Positions 50,565 to 59,846 of a stretch of DNA of 64,000 nucleotides are shown here, in pieces (positions within the stretch are counted from its first letter, which is position 1; every line of letters starts with the position of its first letter). The DNA comes from Corynebacterium macginleyi (GTDB lineage: Bacteria > Actinomycetota > Actinomycetes > Mycobacteriales > Mycobacteriaceae). The DNA is taken from the NCBI RefSeq assembly GCF_003688935.1, contig NZ_REGE01000008.1:1-64000 (forward strand), written 5' to 3'. A program made the translations under genes and the position numbers. Below the pieces are notes generated by a model. It saw only the letters and a list, made by a program, of their open reading frames with translations, had not been told where the DNA came from and ran no database searches.

Positions 50565-50651
50565 AGCGCCCAGTTTAACGAGCAAACCTGGCGATACGCT
50601 GGCAACACACGAACCCGGCGCAGGGCTTCTTACCGGCTACACTGGCAAGCT

Positions 50652-51497
50652 ATGCAGTATCCCAAATTTTTTCAGCACCCTGAGTCCGGCACCTGCCTGC
50701 GCCTGCACGTTGTGGGTGGTCTTACCAGCCCCAATGATTGGATCCATTTGGGGTATTGCGCGACGCATTGGGCCGATGGCAGCGTCTATATTGGCCCTAA
50801 TTCAACCATCGAGTTGCGGGGAGTCACGGACAAGGCGCAGTTGGCTGCTGAGCTGGATAAATTGGAGTTGCAGAGCTTTCACCTTCCTGTGCTGGCCTCT
50901 CCCCTTTCCGCCACGGCGAAGCAGGCGGCCCTGCAGCTTTCCACGCACCTGAATACCGAACGACCTGGCCTGGAGTCGCTTGCGGTTACCGCTCCGACCA
51001 ACGATCTACCGGCTTCTGCCGCGCAGGTAAGTATGCGGCTGCTTGACGATGCCACCTTAAGCATCACCCATTCCCCCGCCACCGACAGCCCTACCGTGGG
51101 TCTTTCGCTTGCCGATGCCGCAGCCCACCTCCAGCGCCTTGGTTCCTTGTGCACCAAGGAGGCGGAAGCAACCGAGGCGGACGGTGCCGAGGCAAAGCGA
51201 ACTGGCGCGACTGGTGCGGAGCTCACCACGGAACCGGGGCCCATTGGCTGGTTGGATGAGCACCAGGCAGAAGGCGTGGTCGACCTGGGTGCAGGGGTCT
51301 ACCAAGGAGCCATACCTGCGCAGTTCGCCCAACTTATTGGCCAACTCGAGGTGGATATAACGGTCACTCCTTGGGGAGGCCTCGTCTTTCACGACATCGC
51401 AGAGGGAGATGCTGAGGTCGTCCTCCGTGTGCTCGCCCCGCGCGGTTTTATCTTCGACATCAACTCGCCCTTGCTGCGGGAAAGCGAGACGGACTAA
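50652..51497 (+). CDS. Truncated CobG-like (precorrin-3B synthase/sulfite reductase half-domain) protein
   Basis: This 281-residue protein contains two ferredoxin-like half domains of the nitrite/sulfite reductase family: LHVVGGLTSPNDWIHLGY with NSTIELRGVTDKAQLAAEL (about 18-70), and VDLGAGVYQGAIPAQFAQL with ITVTPWGGLVFHDI (about 215-260). Active CobG continues past FDENSPW-- into a cysteine-rich siroheme/Fe-S part; here the protein stops at FDINSPLLRESETD. The middle (about 160-200) is a low-complexity Ala/Glu/Thr linker. Catalysis of precorrin-3B synthesis is not expected. Gene end overlaps the convergent SDR gene by four bases. Confidence 0.6.
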   Translation: MQYPKFFQHPESGTCLRLHVVGGLTSPNDWIHLGYCATHWADGSVYIGPNSTIELRGVTDKAQLAAELDKLELQSFHLPVLASPLSATAKQAALQLSTHLNTERPGLESLAVTAPTNDLPASAAQVSMRLLDDATLSITHSPATDSPTVGLSLADAAAHLQRLGSLCTKEAEATEADGAEAKRTGATGAELTTEPGPIGWLDEHQAEGVVDLGAGVYQGAIPAQFAQLIGQLEVDITVTPWGGLVFHDIAEGDAEVVLRVLAPRGFIFDINSPLLRESETD

Positions 51498-52240
51498 CGC
51501 GGCATGTGCCGCCACACGGGACGGGGCACGATCCGCATGACCCAAGCCAAGGCTTGCAGCGCCTTCGGGATCCACAGGGTGTGGCTGCGCGCTTGGCCGC
51601 GGCGATCGTCATTGTCGATGCAGGCGACGACGGCGTCGGCGACATCGCCCGGCCGTACCGATAGCGGTGCCGGCTTCATCCCCTGGGTCATGGACCCAAT
51701 GACGAAACCGGGGCGCGCGGTAATCACTCCTAGCCCGCTGCCGTGCAACCTGTCCGCCAGACCCTGGCAAAAAGCATCCAGCCCGGCTTTGGTGGAACCA
51801 TACACATAATTGGCTCGGCGCGCCCGCCACCCAGCGATGGAAGAAAAGGCCACAATATGCCCGCGCGGCATCGACTGCGCGGCCACCGTCAGCACGGAGA
51901 CCTGGGCGGTGTAGTCGATCGTGGCGATATGTGCTGCGTGGGACGGATCGGTTTCCGCCTTATCTTGATCCCCCAAGATACCGAAGGCGATAACCGTCAG
52001 CTCAATTGCGCCGATACGTTCCTTGGCCTCGGCAAAGATCTGGCGGTGCAGGGAAAAGTCATCCGCGTCAAAGAACAGCTGGTGGACGCTGCGCGCACCC
52101 GCGGCCTCTAGCTGGGCCGTAATTTCCTGCAGCCTATGCGTCCCGCGCGCGGCGAGGACAATGTCGTTGCCGCGGGCCACGCGCCGTGCGATTTCACCAG
52201 CAATATCGCTGCGCCCGCCCAAAATCAGTACGCCAGCCAC
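51494..52240 (-). CDS. Short-chain dehydrogenase, DprE2-like
   Basis: This 248-residue NAD(P)-dependent reductase has the nucleotide motif LILGGRSDIAGEIA, VIAFGILGDQ in place of NNAG, catalytic Ser in FSSIAGWRARRA and YVYGSTKAG (Tyr-x3-Lys). This motif style matches DprE2, which completes decaprenylphosphoryl-arabinose synthesis, and its paralogue Rv2073c. A C. glutamicum paralogue can partly replace DprE2. The C-terminus is a short hydrophobic-basic tail (RIVPRPVWRHMPR). It abuts pepE (stop of pepE one base after its start region). Confidence 0.82.
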   Translation of the reverse strand: MAGVLILGGRSDIAGEIARRVARGNDIVLAARGTHRLQEITAQLEAAGARSVHQLFFDADDFSLHRQIFAEAKERIGAIELTVIAFGILGDQDKAETDPSHAAHIATIDYTAQVSVLTVAAQSMPRGHIVAFSSIAGWRARRANYVYGSTKAGLDAFCQGLADRLHGSGLGVITARPGFVIGSMTQGMKPAPLSVRPGDVADAVVACIDNDDRRGQARSHTLWIPKALQALAWVMRIVPRPVWRHMPR

Positions 52241-53362
52241 TTAGCGCACTTCGCGTTCAACGGTATTGAGAGACTCGTAGCCATCCTGGGTCAATACCAC
52301 GATGTCTTCGAGCCGCATGCCCCACTGGCCTTCCAGGTAAATGCCTGGCTCTATAGAAAAAGCCATGCCCTCTTCCAGCACCAGGTCATTTCCATCCATA
52401 ATGAAAGGCTCTTCGTGGGTCGATAGCCCAATTCCGTGGCCGGTGCGGTGGACGAATTTGTCGCCCCAGCCGGCATCGGCAATAGCCTTTCTCGCAATCG
52501 CATCGACTTCCTCGGCCGTGCTGCCGGGCTTGGCGGCGGCGCGGGCTGCTGCCTGGGCATCGTAAAGCACCGCATAAGCGTCCTGGAAGTCCTGCGGTGC
52601 CTGGCTAAGATCGCCGCCTACGACGTAGGTACGGGTGCAATCGGAGTGATAACCAGAGGGCAAGGTGCCCCCGAGATCCACGACGACGGGCTCACCGCCT
52701 GCAAGCTTTCGGTCAGAGAAACTGTGGTGCGGATTGGCGCCATTCGGGCCGGAGCCCACGATGACAAAATCAACAATTGAATGCTCTTTGAGGATGAGCT
52801 TTTCCAATTCATGCGCCACCTCGGCTTCAGTGCGGCCGGGCTGGAGGAGCTGCGGAACCTGGGCGTGCACGGCGTCGATAGCCTGGCCAGCTTTTCGTAG
52901 CTCTGCGATTTCCGCTTTGTCCTTGCGGGTAAAGAGTTCTGCAAGCGCGTAAGTGGCAAGAACGTAGTCCGCCTCGGATATACGCGCCTGCAACTGCAAA
53001 ACATGATCCGCCGTCAGGGATTGGCCCAGCGCGACCTTCCTGATCGGCCCAGCGCCCTGGAGGGCGAGATCATAGGGATTATCGCCGTCATTCCAACCAC
53101 GCAATTCAGCATCTAGCTTGTTCACGGGTGCTGATTTAATATCCGTGATGTCCGTATTCGGCGATACAATCCACGGCCTACCATCTCGTGGAATGGCTAG
53201 CACTGTGAGGCGTTCGTGGGACGATACCCACGAACCGGTCAGGTAAGCGAAATCGGGGCCGGTGCCGATCAACAATAGGTCAATGCCCTGCTGGGCGGCC
53301 GCTTTTTGCGCTGCCGCGAGCCGCCGCGAATACACTTCGGAAGAAAAGGCCTGAGGATTCAT
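52241..53362 (-). CDS. pepE: Xaa-Pro dipeptidase/aminopeptidase family M24
   Basis: This 373-residue metallopeptidase has a creatinase-like N-domain and a pita-bread catalytic domain. Metal ligands appear in VVVDLGGTLPSGYHSDCTRT (two Asp), HRTGHGIGLSTHEEPF (His), and FSIEPGIYLEGQWGMRLED (Glu, Glu). It cleaves X-Pro dipeptides by family. Matches the Rv2089c position between the SDR and helY. Confidence 0.9.
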   Translation of the reverse strand: MNPQAFSSEVYSRRLAAAQKAAAQQGIDLLLIGTGPDFAYLTGSWVSSHERLTVLAIPRDGRPWIVSPNTDITDIKSAPVNKLDAELRGWNDGDNPYDLALQGAGPIRKVALGQSLTADHVLQLQARISEADYVLATYALAELFTRKDKAEIAELRKAGQAIDAVHAQVPQLLQPGRTEAEVAHELEKLILKEHSIVDFVIVGSGPNGANPHHSFSDRKLAGGEPVVVDLGGTLPSGYHSDCTRTYVVGGDLSQAPQDFQDAYAVLYDAQAAARAAAKPGSTAEEVDAIARKAIADAGWGDKFVHRTGHGIGLSTHEEPFIMDGNDLVLEEGMAFSIEPGIYLEGQWGMRLEDIVVLTQDGYESLNTVEREVR

Positions 53363-53397
53363 GCCCCTTAGTTTACTACCCAGGAGGACTGACTAGA

Positions 53398-56214
53398 CTA
53401 AGCACCGGTCGCCACGACTCCGCGCTGGATGGCATCGATTGCACGGCGCGCATTGCGCTGGATCTGGTCGTCATAGCCAGTCTTAGCAATTTGCTGCAGG
53501 AGGTCCACAACCTGGCGGCACCACCGCACGAAGTCACCTGGGGTCAGCTCAGCGCCCGCCTCATTGGCCGCCGCCATGCAATAGCCCAGGGGTGCACCCG
53601 CCGACCACTGGTGAATAGCCAGCGAAAAACCCGCTTCCGGCTCACGCGTTGGAGGTAGACGGTGTCGTCGTTCATCCGCGCTGAGCTCGGTATAGATGCG
53701 CCACGTCGCATTCATAGCATCGGCCATTCGGTCCGTTGCTGCTTCCGGCTGGCCCCCAGTGGCCTTCCTATTTTCAAAACAACACAGAGACGCAACACCT
53801 GCCAATTCCGCGGGATCCAGCTCATCCCAAATGCCTCGCTTTAGACATTGAGAAACAAGCAAATCGGATTCGCTATGAATTTTCGCTAGGCGCTCACCTT
53901 CCTCAGTGATGAGCGGTATGCGATCGTTGCCAGCACCAGAAAACTCAACATAGTCCATCTCTGCTAGCAGATCCACAATGCGCTCAAAGGTGCGGCCCAA
54001 AGTATCGGTCGCCTTATTCACCTTGGCTCGCAGCTTTTCGAGGTCGCGCTCGCGACGCGCCAACTTCTGCGCCACGCCGGCCAACTGCTCCCTATCGGTG
54101 GCCGGCCAGTCGTGTGCAGGATGCTCGCGAATGGCATCGCGCAATTCGCCTACCCGCCTATTTGGCCGCACGCGCGGTGTCGACTTCATCCGCTGCGGGC
54201 GGTCAAACTTCTCGCGCTGAAGAACATCCTGGATGTACTTGGTATTGCGCCGCGGATTCTTTCGCACAGGCTTTGGGATCTTTATACGGCCCAGTTGAAT
54301 TGGTGGATTGCTAATGCCGGTGGCATCGATGCGCCCTGACCATCCAGACTCCGTGGTCACCCACGGGCGTGGATCCGCGGTCTGGTTGGCCGGAGTGACC
54401 ACCGCAGCAAGAGTCGGCCGCTTCTTTCCAGCAATTGCAATGACATCCCCCAACTGCAGGCGCGCTAGCACCGCGATTACTTCTTGAGTGCGTTGGTGTT
54501 CCTTATCAATCTTTGATTGCTTCTCTTCCGCCGTTAGCTCGCGGCGCAGCCGAATATAATCCATGAGAACCTCGCCAGGATCCTCGCCGTCCCGAGTAGG
54601 TGGAGCGAGGGCATCCACGGCACTATCAAGCTGCTTGCGCAACTCACGCACCCGATGCTCCGCGCGCTCTAATTCACGGTTTTCTTCCACCACGGAACCA
54701 TCGGCTTGAAACTGTGCGAAGGACTTTTCTAGTAGCCGCAGCGAGTCCTCAAAACCAAGCATGCCCAGCAGATTGATGGCCATGTTATAGCCGGGCGCAA
54801 ACGTAGAAATCAGCGGATACGTGCGCGTCGACGCCAGACCAGCGACCGAACGCGGATCCATAGCCGGCGCCCACTGCACGACCGCATTGCCCAGGTGGTC
54901 GATTCCACGCCGGCCGGCACGCCCGGTCAGCTGCGTGTATTGGCCCGGTGTTAGGTCCACGTGGGCTTCGCCATTGAACTTAATCAACTTCTCAAGCACT
55001 ACCGTGCGAGCGGGCATATTAATGCCCAGGGCAAGGGTCTCGGTAGCGAATACGGCGCGTACCAAACCACGAACGAAGAGGTCTTCTACGATGTGGCGAA
55101 ACGCCGGCAACATCCCGGCGTGATGGGCGGCAAAACCGCGGGAGAGCGCTTCGCGCCACCGCCGGAAATCCAAGACCTCCAAGTCTTCCTCCGGGATGCC
55201 CTTCACGCCAGCATCGACGAGGTCTTTAATTTGTTTCGCTTCTTCCTGCGTCGTGAGCACCATTTTGCTACGCAGGCACTGATAGAGCGCGCCATCGCAC
55301 CCGGACCGGGAAAAGATGAAGGTAATCGCGGGCAGCATATCCTGCGCTTGCAGCACCTTCAGCATCTCTGGGCGCCCTATGGGACGGTAGCGGTCCTGCG
55401 GCCGGGAAGCACCGGAACGCCCGCCTGCTTTTCCCTGAAATTCGCTGCGCACACCGCCCTTTTGGTGCGCCCTGGCACGAAAACCCTTGCCGGATTTATA
55501 GTCCGCGCGCCCATCATCGCTATCACCTGCCTCCAGCCGGTGAATTCGGCGCTCTAACTCGGAATTGACCTGTCCACCGGATTCCGGTTCAAAGAGCGGG
55601 TAAATCCTGCGGCCCAACATCATCCATTGGTCGAGCGGGATCGGTCGGTGTTCGGTCACGATAACGGAGGTATCGCCGCGGACCGTAGCGAGCCATTCAC
55701 CGAATTCCTCGGAATTAGATACGGTGGCGGACAATCCAATGACGGATACGTGGTCCGCCAAATTCAGGATGACTTCTTCCCAGACCGCGCCGCGGGCGGC
55801 ATCTGCAAGGAAGTGGATTTCATCCATGACCACGTGGGTAAGCCTGTCCAGCGCAGGAGAATCCGCGTAGATCATATTTCGCAGCACCTCAGTGGTCATC
55901 ACCACGATTTCGGCATCGGCGTTAATGGAAACATCGCCAGTTAGCAGACCGACAGCATCCTCGCCATGCTTAGCAACGAGGTCGTGGTATTTCTGGTTGC
56001 TCAGTGCCTTAATAGGGGTAGTATAAAAACACTTCGTGCCGCGGCTTAAGGCCAAAGAAACGGCGAACTCGCCAACGACGGTTTTACCCGCACCAGTAGG
56101 GGCGCAAACGAGCACCCCTTGGCCATTTTCTACCGCCTCACACCCCTGTAACTGGAACTCATCCAAGGGGTATGGAAAGCCGGCGGCGAAGGTATCCAGG
56201 TGAGTTTCAGTCAT
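53398..56214 (-). CDS. helY: Ski2/Mtr4-like RNA helicase HelY
   Basis: This 938-residue helicase has Walker A CAPTGAGKTVVGE (about 38-50), DEIH in HVVMDEIHFLADA, SAT in GLSATVSNSEE and the motif QLTGRAGRRG. An about 300-residue arch-like and helical C-terminal region follows. It probably works with the RNA degradation or processing machinery. Typical actinobacterial length. It lies next to tatC as in mycobacteria (Rv2092c). Confidence 0.92.
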   Translation of the reverse strand: MTETHLDTFAAGFPYPLDEFQLQGCEAVENGQGVLVCAPTGAGKTVVGEFAVSLALSRGTKCFYTTPIKALSNQKYHDLVAKHGEDAVGLLTGDVSINADAEIVVMTTEVLRNMIYADSPALDRLTHVVMDEIHFLADAARGAVWEEVILNLADHVSVIGLSATVSNSEEFGEWLATVRGDTSVIVTEHRPIPLDQWMMLGRRIYPLFEPESGGQVNSELERRIHRLEAGDSDDGRADYKSGKGFRARAHQKGGVRSEFQGKAGGRSGASRPQDRYRPIGRPEMLKVLQAQDMLPAITFIFSRSGCDGALYQCLRSKMVLTTQEEAKQIKDLVDAGVKGIPEEDLEVLDFRRWREALSRGFAAHHAGMLPAFRHIVEDLFVRGLVRAVFATETLALGINMPARTVVLEKLIKFNGEAHVDLTPGQYTQLTGRAGRRGIDHLGNAVVQWAPAMDPRSVAGLASTRTYPLISTFAPGYNMAINLLGMLGFEDSLRLLEKSFAQFQADGSVVEENRELERAEHRVRELRKQLDSAVDALAPPTRDGEDPGEVLMDYIRLRRELTAEEKQSKIDKEHQRTQEVIAVLARLQLGDVIAIAGKKRPTLAAVVTPANQTADPRPWVTTESGWSGRIDATGISNPPIQLGRIKIPKPVRKNPRRNTKYIQDVLQREKFDRPQRMKSTPRVRPNRRVGELRDAIREHPAHDWPATDREQLAGVAQKLARRERDLEKLRAKVNKATDTLGRTFERIVDLLAEMDYVEFSGAGNDRIPLITEEGERLAKIHSESDLLVSQCLKRGIWDELDPAELAGVASLCCFENRKATGGQPEAATDRMADAMNATWRIYTELSADERRHRLPPTREPEAGFSLAIHQWSAGAPLGYCMAAANEAGAELTPGDFVRWCRQVVDLLQQIAKTGYDDQIQRNARRAIDAIQRGVVATGA

Positions 56215-56235
56215 ATCTCACCAGGCTACCCGTGC

Positions 56236-57360
56236 TTAAAGCACATCGTCGAAAAAGCCGCCTCGATCAGTAAGCCGCTGCGGCTCCTTGCGATGGTCAA
56301 CCTGCTGGGAGGCCCTGTCCGGAGCCGGATTTCCCGCCCGGACGGGCTGCGGTGGCGAGCTTGGTGTAGCGGACTTGGGCGAGGCATTAATGCTTGATGA
56401 GCTTATGCCCGACGGAGCATCGACAGGCTTGGGCCCACCCACGCCGGATGGGCCTTCGTCCAGTGCGGACGCCGATTCATCATCAAGATCCATCCAATCA
56501 GGGCGCTGCCGTTCTTGGCGTTTATCATGCATGCGGCAGAACTGAAAGGCGATCTCGATAAACAGCAAGAGGCAGACGGATAAGACCAGCATGCTGAACG
56601 GTTCTTGGCCTGGCGTCACCAAAGCAGCGAAGATCATCACCAAGACGATAATGATGCGGCGCTTATCCTTAACATGGTGATATTCCAAGACTCCGATGAG
56701 GTTGAGTGAGACGACCAATAATGGAACCTCGAAGCTGATGCCGAAAATGAGCAGCATCGCTAAAAGATAATAAAAATATCGCTCACCAGTTAAGGCCGCG
56801 GTTTGATACTCAGCGCCAGTACTGATGAGGAATTCAAGGCCCACGGACAAGATAAAGTAGGCCAAGATGGCGCCCGTCAAGAAAAGGGAGACAGCAACAG
56901 CGACGAAACTTAAAGTATAACGGCGCTCATTCTTATGCAGTCCTGGGACGATGAATGCCCACACCTGGTAGAGCCAGACAGGAGAAGAAATTACCGTACC
57001 GGCCAATGCACCGACCTTCAGGCGCAAAATGAGCATCTCGAAGGGGCTGGTAGCAAGCAAACGGCATTCGCCATCGGCGTTAAAATTGGCCCGCTTATCT
57101 TCCGGTAATGAGCAATAAGGCTCGCGCAGAATTTCTCCCAGCGGTGGAATCCGGAAGGGCGCCTGTTGGTACCAAATGAAACCGATGATCGCACCGATGA
57201 CCAAGGCTAACAAGGAGATAATGATCCTTCGCCGCAGCTCTTGGAGGTGCTGCACTAAGGTCATCTCGCCCGTTGGGTTCTTGGGCTTGCGGGAAAAACC
57301 TATCCGCTTGCGGCGCACGCGGGAACTTTGTTCACCGGCAGGGTGGGACTGTGAGGGCAT
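56236..57360 (-). CDS. tatC: Twin-arginine translocase subunit TatC
   Basis: This 374-residue protein has six transmembrane helices in the core. The conserved start of the core is TLVQHLQELRRRIIISLLAL (about 33-52), preceded by a basic N-tail. FEVPLLVVSLNLIGVL is a conserved helix. After the last helix about 100 residues of Pro/Ser/Asp-rich cytosolic tail are added, ending RGGFFDDVL, longer than in most TatC. It forms the Tat receptor with TatA and TatB and recognises RR signal peptides. Confidence 0.92.
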   Translation of the reverse strand: MPSQSHPAGEQSSRVRRKRIGFSRKPKNPTGEMTLVQHLQELRRRIIISLLALVIGAIIGFIWYQQAPFRIPPLGEILREPYCSLPEDKRANFNADGECRLLATSPFEMLILRLKVGALAGTVISSPVWLYQVWAFIVPGLHKNERRYTLSFVAVAVSLFLTGAILAYFILSVGLEFLISTGAEYQTAALTGERYFYYLLAMLLIFGISFEVPLLVVSLNLIGVLEYHHVKDKRRIIIVLVMIFAALVTPGQEPFSMLVLSVCLLLFIEIAFQFCRMHDKRQERQRPDWMDLDDESASALDEGPSGVGGPKPVDAPSGISSSSINASPKSATPSSPPQPVRAGNPAPDRASQQVDHRKEPQRLTDRGGFFDDVL

Positions 57361-57483
57361 CAATATGGCTCTTTCAACGCACGAGAGCGAACACTTCCCT
57401 GCCAACTCGTTTCCTCAGGCCGCACTGCAGCACGGATCACGAGTTCACCAGCAGGGTGTTTTCACGTTTGTAACTAGCGGGCA

Positions 57484-57753
57484 TTAATTCTGAGAGGTAG
57501 AGTTTCCTTGCTGGTGGCCAGGCTGCATATCCGGGCGGTTCCAGAACTCCTCATCGGACTGCTGGCGCTTCTGGCTCAATTGAGCTTGCGCCTCCGAGCG
57601 CTTGGTGTCCTCGGTCTGCATTTCATTTACCTCAGATTTGAAAATGCGCATCGAGCGGCCCATGGAACGAGCCAGATCGGGCAATTTCTTCGCGCCAAAT
57701 AGCAAGATGATGACGAGAACAATAAGGCTAATTTCCAATGGTCCTAAGGTCAT
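57484..57753 (-). CDS. tatA: Twin-arginine translocase subunit TatA
   Basis: This 89-residue protein has an N-terminal transmembrane helix (about 5-20, [15 protein letters not shown]), the [14 protein letters not shown] hinge and amphipathic helix, and a hydrophilic tail. ATG 57753 has AAAGAG seven bases upstream; the longer frame is not supported. It multimerises to form the Tat pore. Located before tatC in a leftward operon after pafC. Confidence 0.92.
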   Translation of the reverse strand: MTLGPLEISLIVLVIILLFGAKKLPDLARSMGRSMRIFKSEVNEMQTEDTKRSEAQAQLSQKRQQSDEEFWNRPDMQPGHQQGNSTSQN

Positions 57754-57866
57754 AAGATTCTCTTTCGGTTCTTCGTTGCTTGCGTCAGATGGGCGCCTCG
57801 CTCCTTTCTTACGCGGAAAAACTCGCGGGGCACTTCTAAGACGCATGTGCGTGCGGTAACTGGGAT

Positions 57867-58820
57867 TTAAGTATAGCCCTTCAACGCAGCATTTCCCCGT
57901 TCCGCAATGAGATTAACAATAGATTCCGGGGCGATGACGCGTAACCTATCGGCGTTACCAAGAGCGAAGCGTACGATCCAATCCACCGAACCTACCTGCA
58001 TCTTTGCAGCTATTGTGCCGTTTTCTAGGCGTTTGCCTAGTTGCATGTCGTAGTATTCTGCCAACCAGGTGAATTCTTCATGAACGATTAATTCCACGGA
58101 ATCCGCAGTACCTAAATTAAAGGGTGCTGCAGCATCGAAATCCAGCTCTTTGAGGTGCGGGTGGGCGCTTTCCTCGGTCACCTCGGCATGTTTAATGCGG
58201 TCGATGCGAAAGGTCCTGTGCCCCTGTTTTTCTTCTTCCCACGCCGCGAGATATGGCTCGGCATCCACGATGAAGATCCGGGCGGGATCAACTAGTCGCT
58301 CGGTTTCCTTATTAGATGAGGCACTCCAATAGCGCATCCGGATGCGCCGTTTTTCATTGAGCCCGCGGTTCAAGATCGCCTGGATATCAGATTCGTGCGG
58401 GTCCACCGTAGACAACGTGTCATAAATGCTGAGAGTGCGCTTATCCATGATGGAGCGCAACTTTGCTGCAGCACACTTTATCGCCCGCGCATCCAGCAAG
58501 CCGGGCATAGATTCGAGGGATTCGAGGGTGAGCAGGAGTGCGCCCGCCTCGGTGGGGGTCAGCCGCAAGGCCTGTCCCAAGCCTTGGTCATTGTAGATGG
58601 TGACGCCGTCGCGGTAGCTGAAAGAGAGATCGATGAGATCCTCGGTATTGCGGCCGGTCCCTGAGCAAAACAGCCGGTCCACGGCATCCTTCAGTTCTCC
58701 TGGGTCCATGCCCAAATCCGCGGCCGCCTCCATCGGGGTTTTATCCGGATGGTTTTGGAAGTACGGAATAAGGTTGAGCGACCGGACGAGCGCTTGCAGT
58801 TTGTGAGATCCATCGGCCAT
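57867..58820 (-). CDS. pafC: DNA-damage regulator PafC (WYL domain)
   Basis: This 317-residue protein has a helix-turn-helix N-part (about 8-60) and a WYL domain (about 140-230, [39 protein letters not shown]), then a WCX C-part. With PafB it forms the PafBC activator that controls many DNA-damage genes independently of LexA; WYL domains sense single-stranded nucleic acid by family. Four bases separate it from pafB. Confidence 0.9.
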   Translation of the reverse strand: MADGSHKLQALVRSLNLIPYFQNHPDKTPMEAAADLGMDPGELKDAVDRLFCSGTGRNTEDLIDLSFSYRDGVTIYNDQGLGQALRLTPTEAGALLLTLESLESMPGLLDARAIKCAAAKLRSIMDKRTLSIYDTLSTVDPHESDIQAILNRGLNEKRRIRMRYWSASSNKETERLVDPARIFIVDAEPYLAAWEEEKQGHRTFRIDRIKHAEVTEESAHPHLKELDFDAAAPFNLGTADSVELIVHEEFTWLAEYYDMQLGKRLENGTIAAKMQVGSVDWIVRFALGNADRLRVIAPESIVNLIAERGNAALKGYT

Positions 58821-58824
58821 TGGT

Positions 58825-59811
58825 TTACCAAGCTCCGTTCTGGTCGGCGGCTGCGCGCAAAAGGTTAATAATGTCAGCGCGCACCTCGGGGGGATCGAGT
58901 ACTTCTACTTCGGGGGCATAGCCTGCGGCGGTGCGCACCAACCAATCCTTCCGGACTCCAGTAAGTATTACGGTGCCGGCAGCGGTGCGCTTTCCCGCAC
59001 TTTCGAGCTCTTGAGCTTGACCTTGTGGAATATCCAGGGTTGCGTCCACCTTTTCGCCGCGTTGTAGCGTCTCCTTGACGAGTTTGTCGATGTCCACCGT
59101 CGGTTCACTATGCTCGGCAGGCTGCTGTGACCTTTTGATATCGGAGAGCCGCAGGGCGCGGAAGACGCGCGGGGCGGCACGGTCAACATCGAAGCCAACT
59201 ATATAAATGCGGCTTTGGTGGTTTACTACGCCCCAGGGATCCATGGTCCGGCGCACGGTCTCTGCCGCTGGGTGGGGGCGGTAGGCAAAGGTAATGCGTA
59301 TTTTATTTCGCACGGCGGCTAGGACAGAGGTGATCACCTCGGGCGCAAGGCGGGTGATGTCATTGACCGCTGTATAAACGGGCGCGCCCTCCAGGTTCCG
59401 GGAAGCACCCGAGGCGGCGATCTTGGTCCAGCCGGACAGGGAGAAATCGCTCAATCCACCAGGGGTTCCTACTCCCCCAGCGATGCCAAGCACCATCGCT
59501 TCTTCTGGTGAAAATTCCACCGGTGGGAGTTGGTAGTTGCTCTGGTCAAGGCGGTACGAGGCGCCGGAGTCCCCACCGGTGTGCACTATGGGAACTCCGG
59601 CGCGCTGCAGGGTGGCGATATCGCGGGCAAGGGCCTTGGTAAAAGCCTCGTCGGATTTATCGCCATAGCCTGCGACGTGACTGCGGATCCAAGCCGCGGA
59701 GCGGTCTGGTGAGCCACCCGAATTAGCCGCCCCTTGCAGGGCAAAGGATAGGTTTGTGAGCCGTTCTACCGCCGCATTTTGCCGGTTTGGTGTGGATCGT
59801 GATGCCACCAC
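58825..59811 (-). CDS. pafB: DNA-damage regulator PafB (WYL domain)
   Basis: This 328-residue paralogue of PafC has the start ERLTNLSFALQGAA and a helix-turn-helix (about 15-85). The WYL region reads IRITFAYRPHPAAETVRRTM and YIVGFDVDRAAPRVFRALRL. It forms a heterodimer with PafC. GTG start at 59811, probably initiated from the GGGGAG site upstream. The gene follows pafA with a 35-base gap. Confidence 0.9.
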   Translation of the reverse strand: MVASRSTPNRQNAAVERLTNLSFALQGAANSGGSPDRSAAWIRSHVAGYGDKSDEAFTKALARDIATLQRAGVPIVHTGGDSGASYRLDQSNYQLPPVEFSPEEAMVLGIAGGVGTPGGLSDFSLSGWTKIAASGASRNLEGAPVYTAVNDITRLAPEVITSVLAAVRNKIRITFAYRPHPAAETVRRTMDPWGVVNHQSRIYIVGFDVDRAAPRVFRALRLSDIKRSQQPAEHSEPTVDIDKLVKETLQRGEKVDATLDIPQGQAQELESAGKRTAAGTVILTGVRKDWLVRTAAGYAPEVEVLDPPEVRADIINLLRAAADQNGAW

Positions 59812-59846
59812 GTTGTCTACTCTCCCCAGTACTTAAGGTGCACGCG

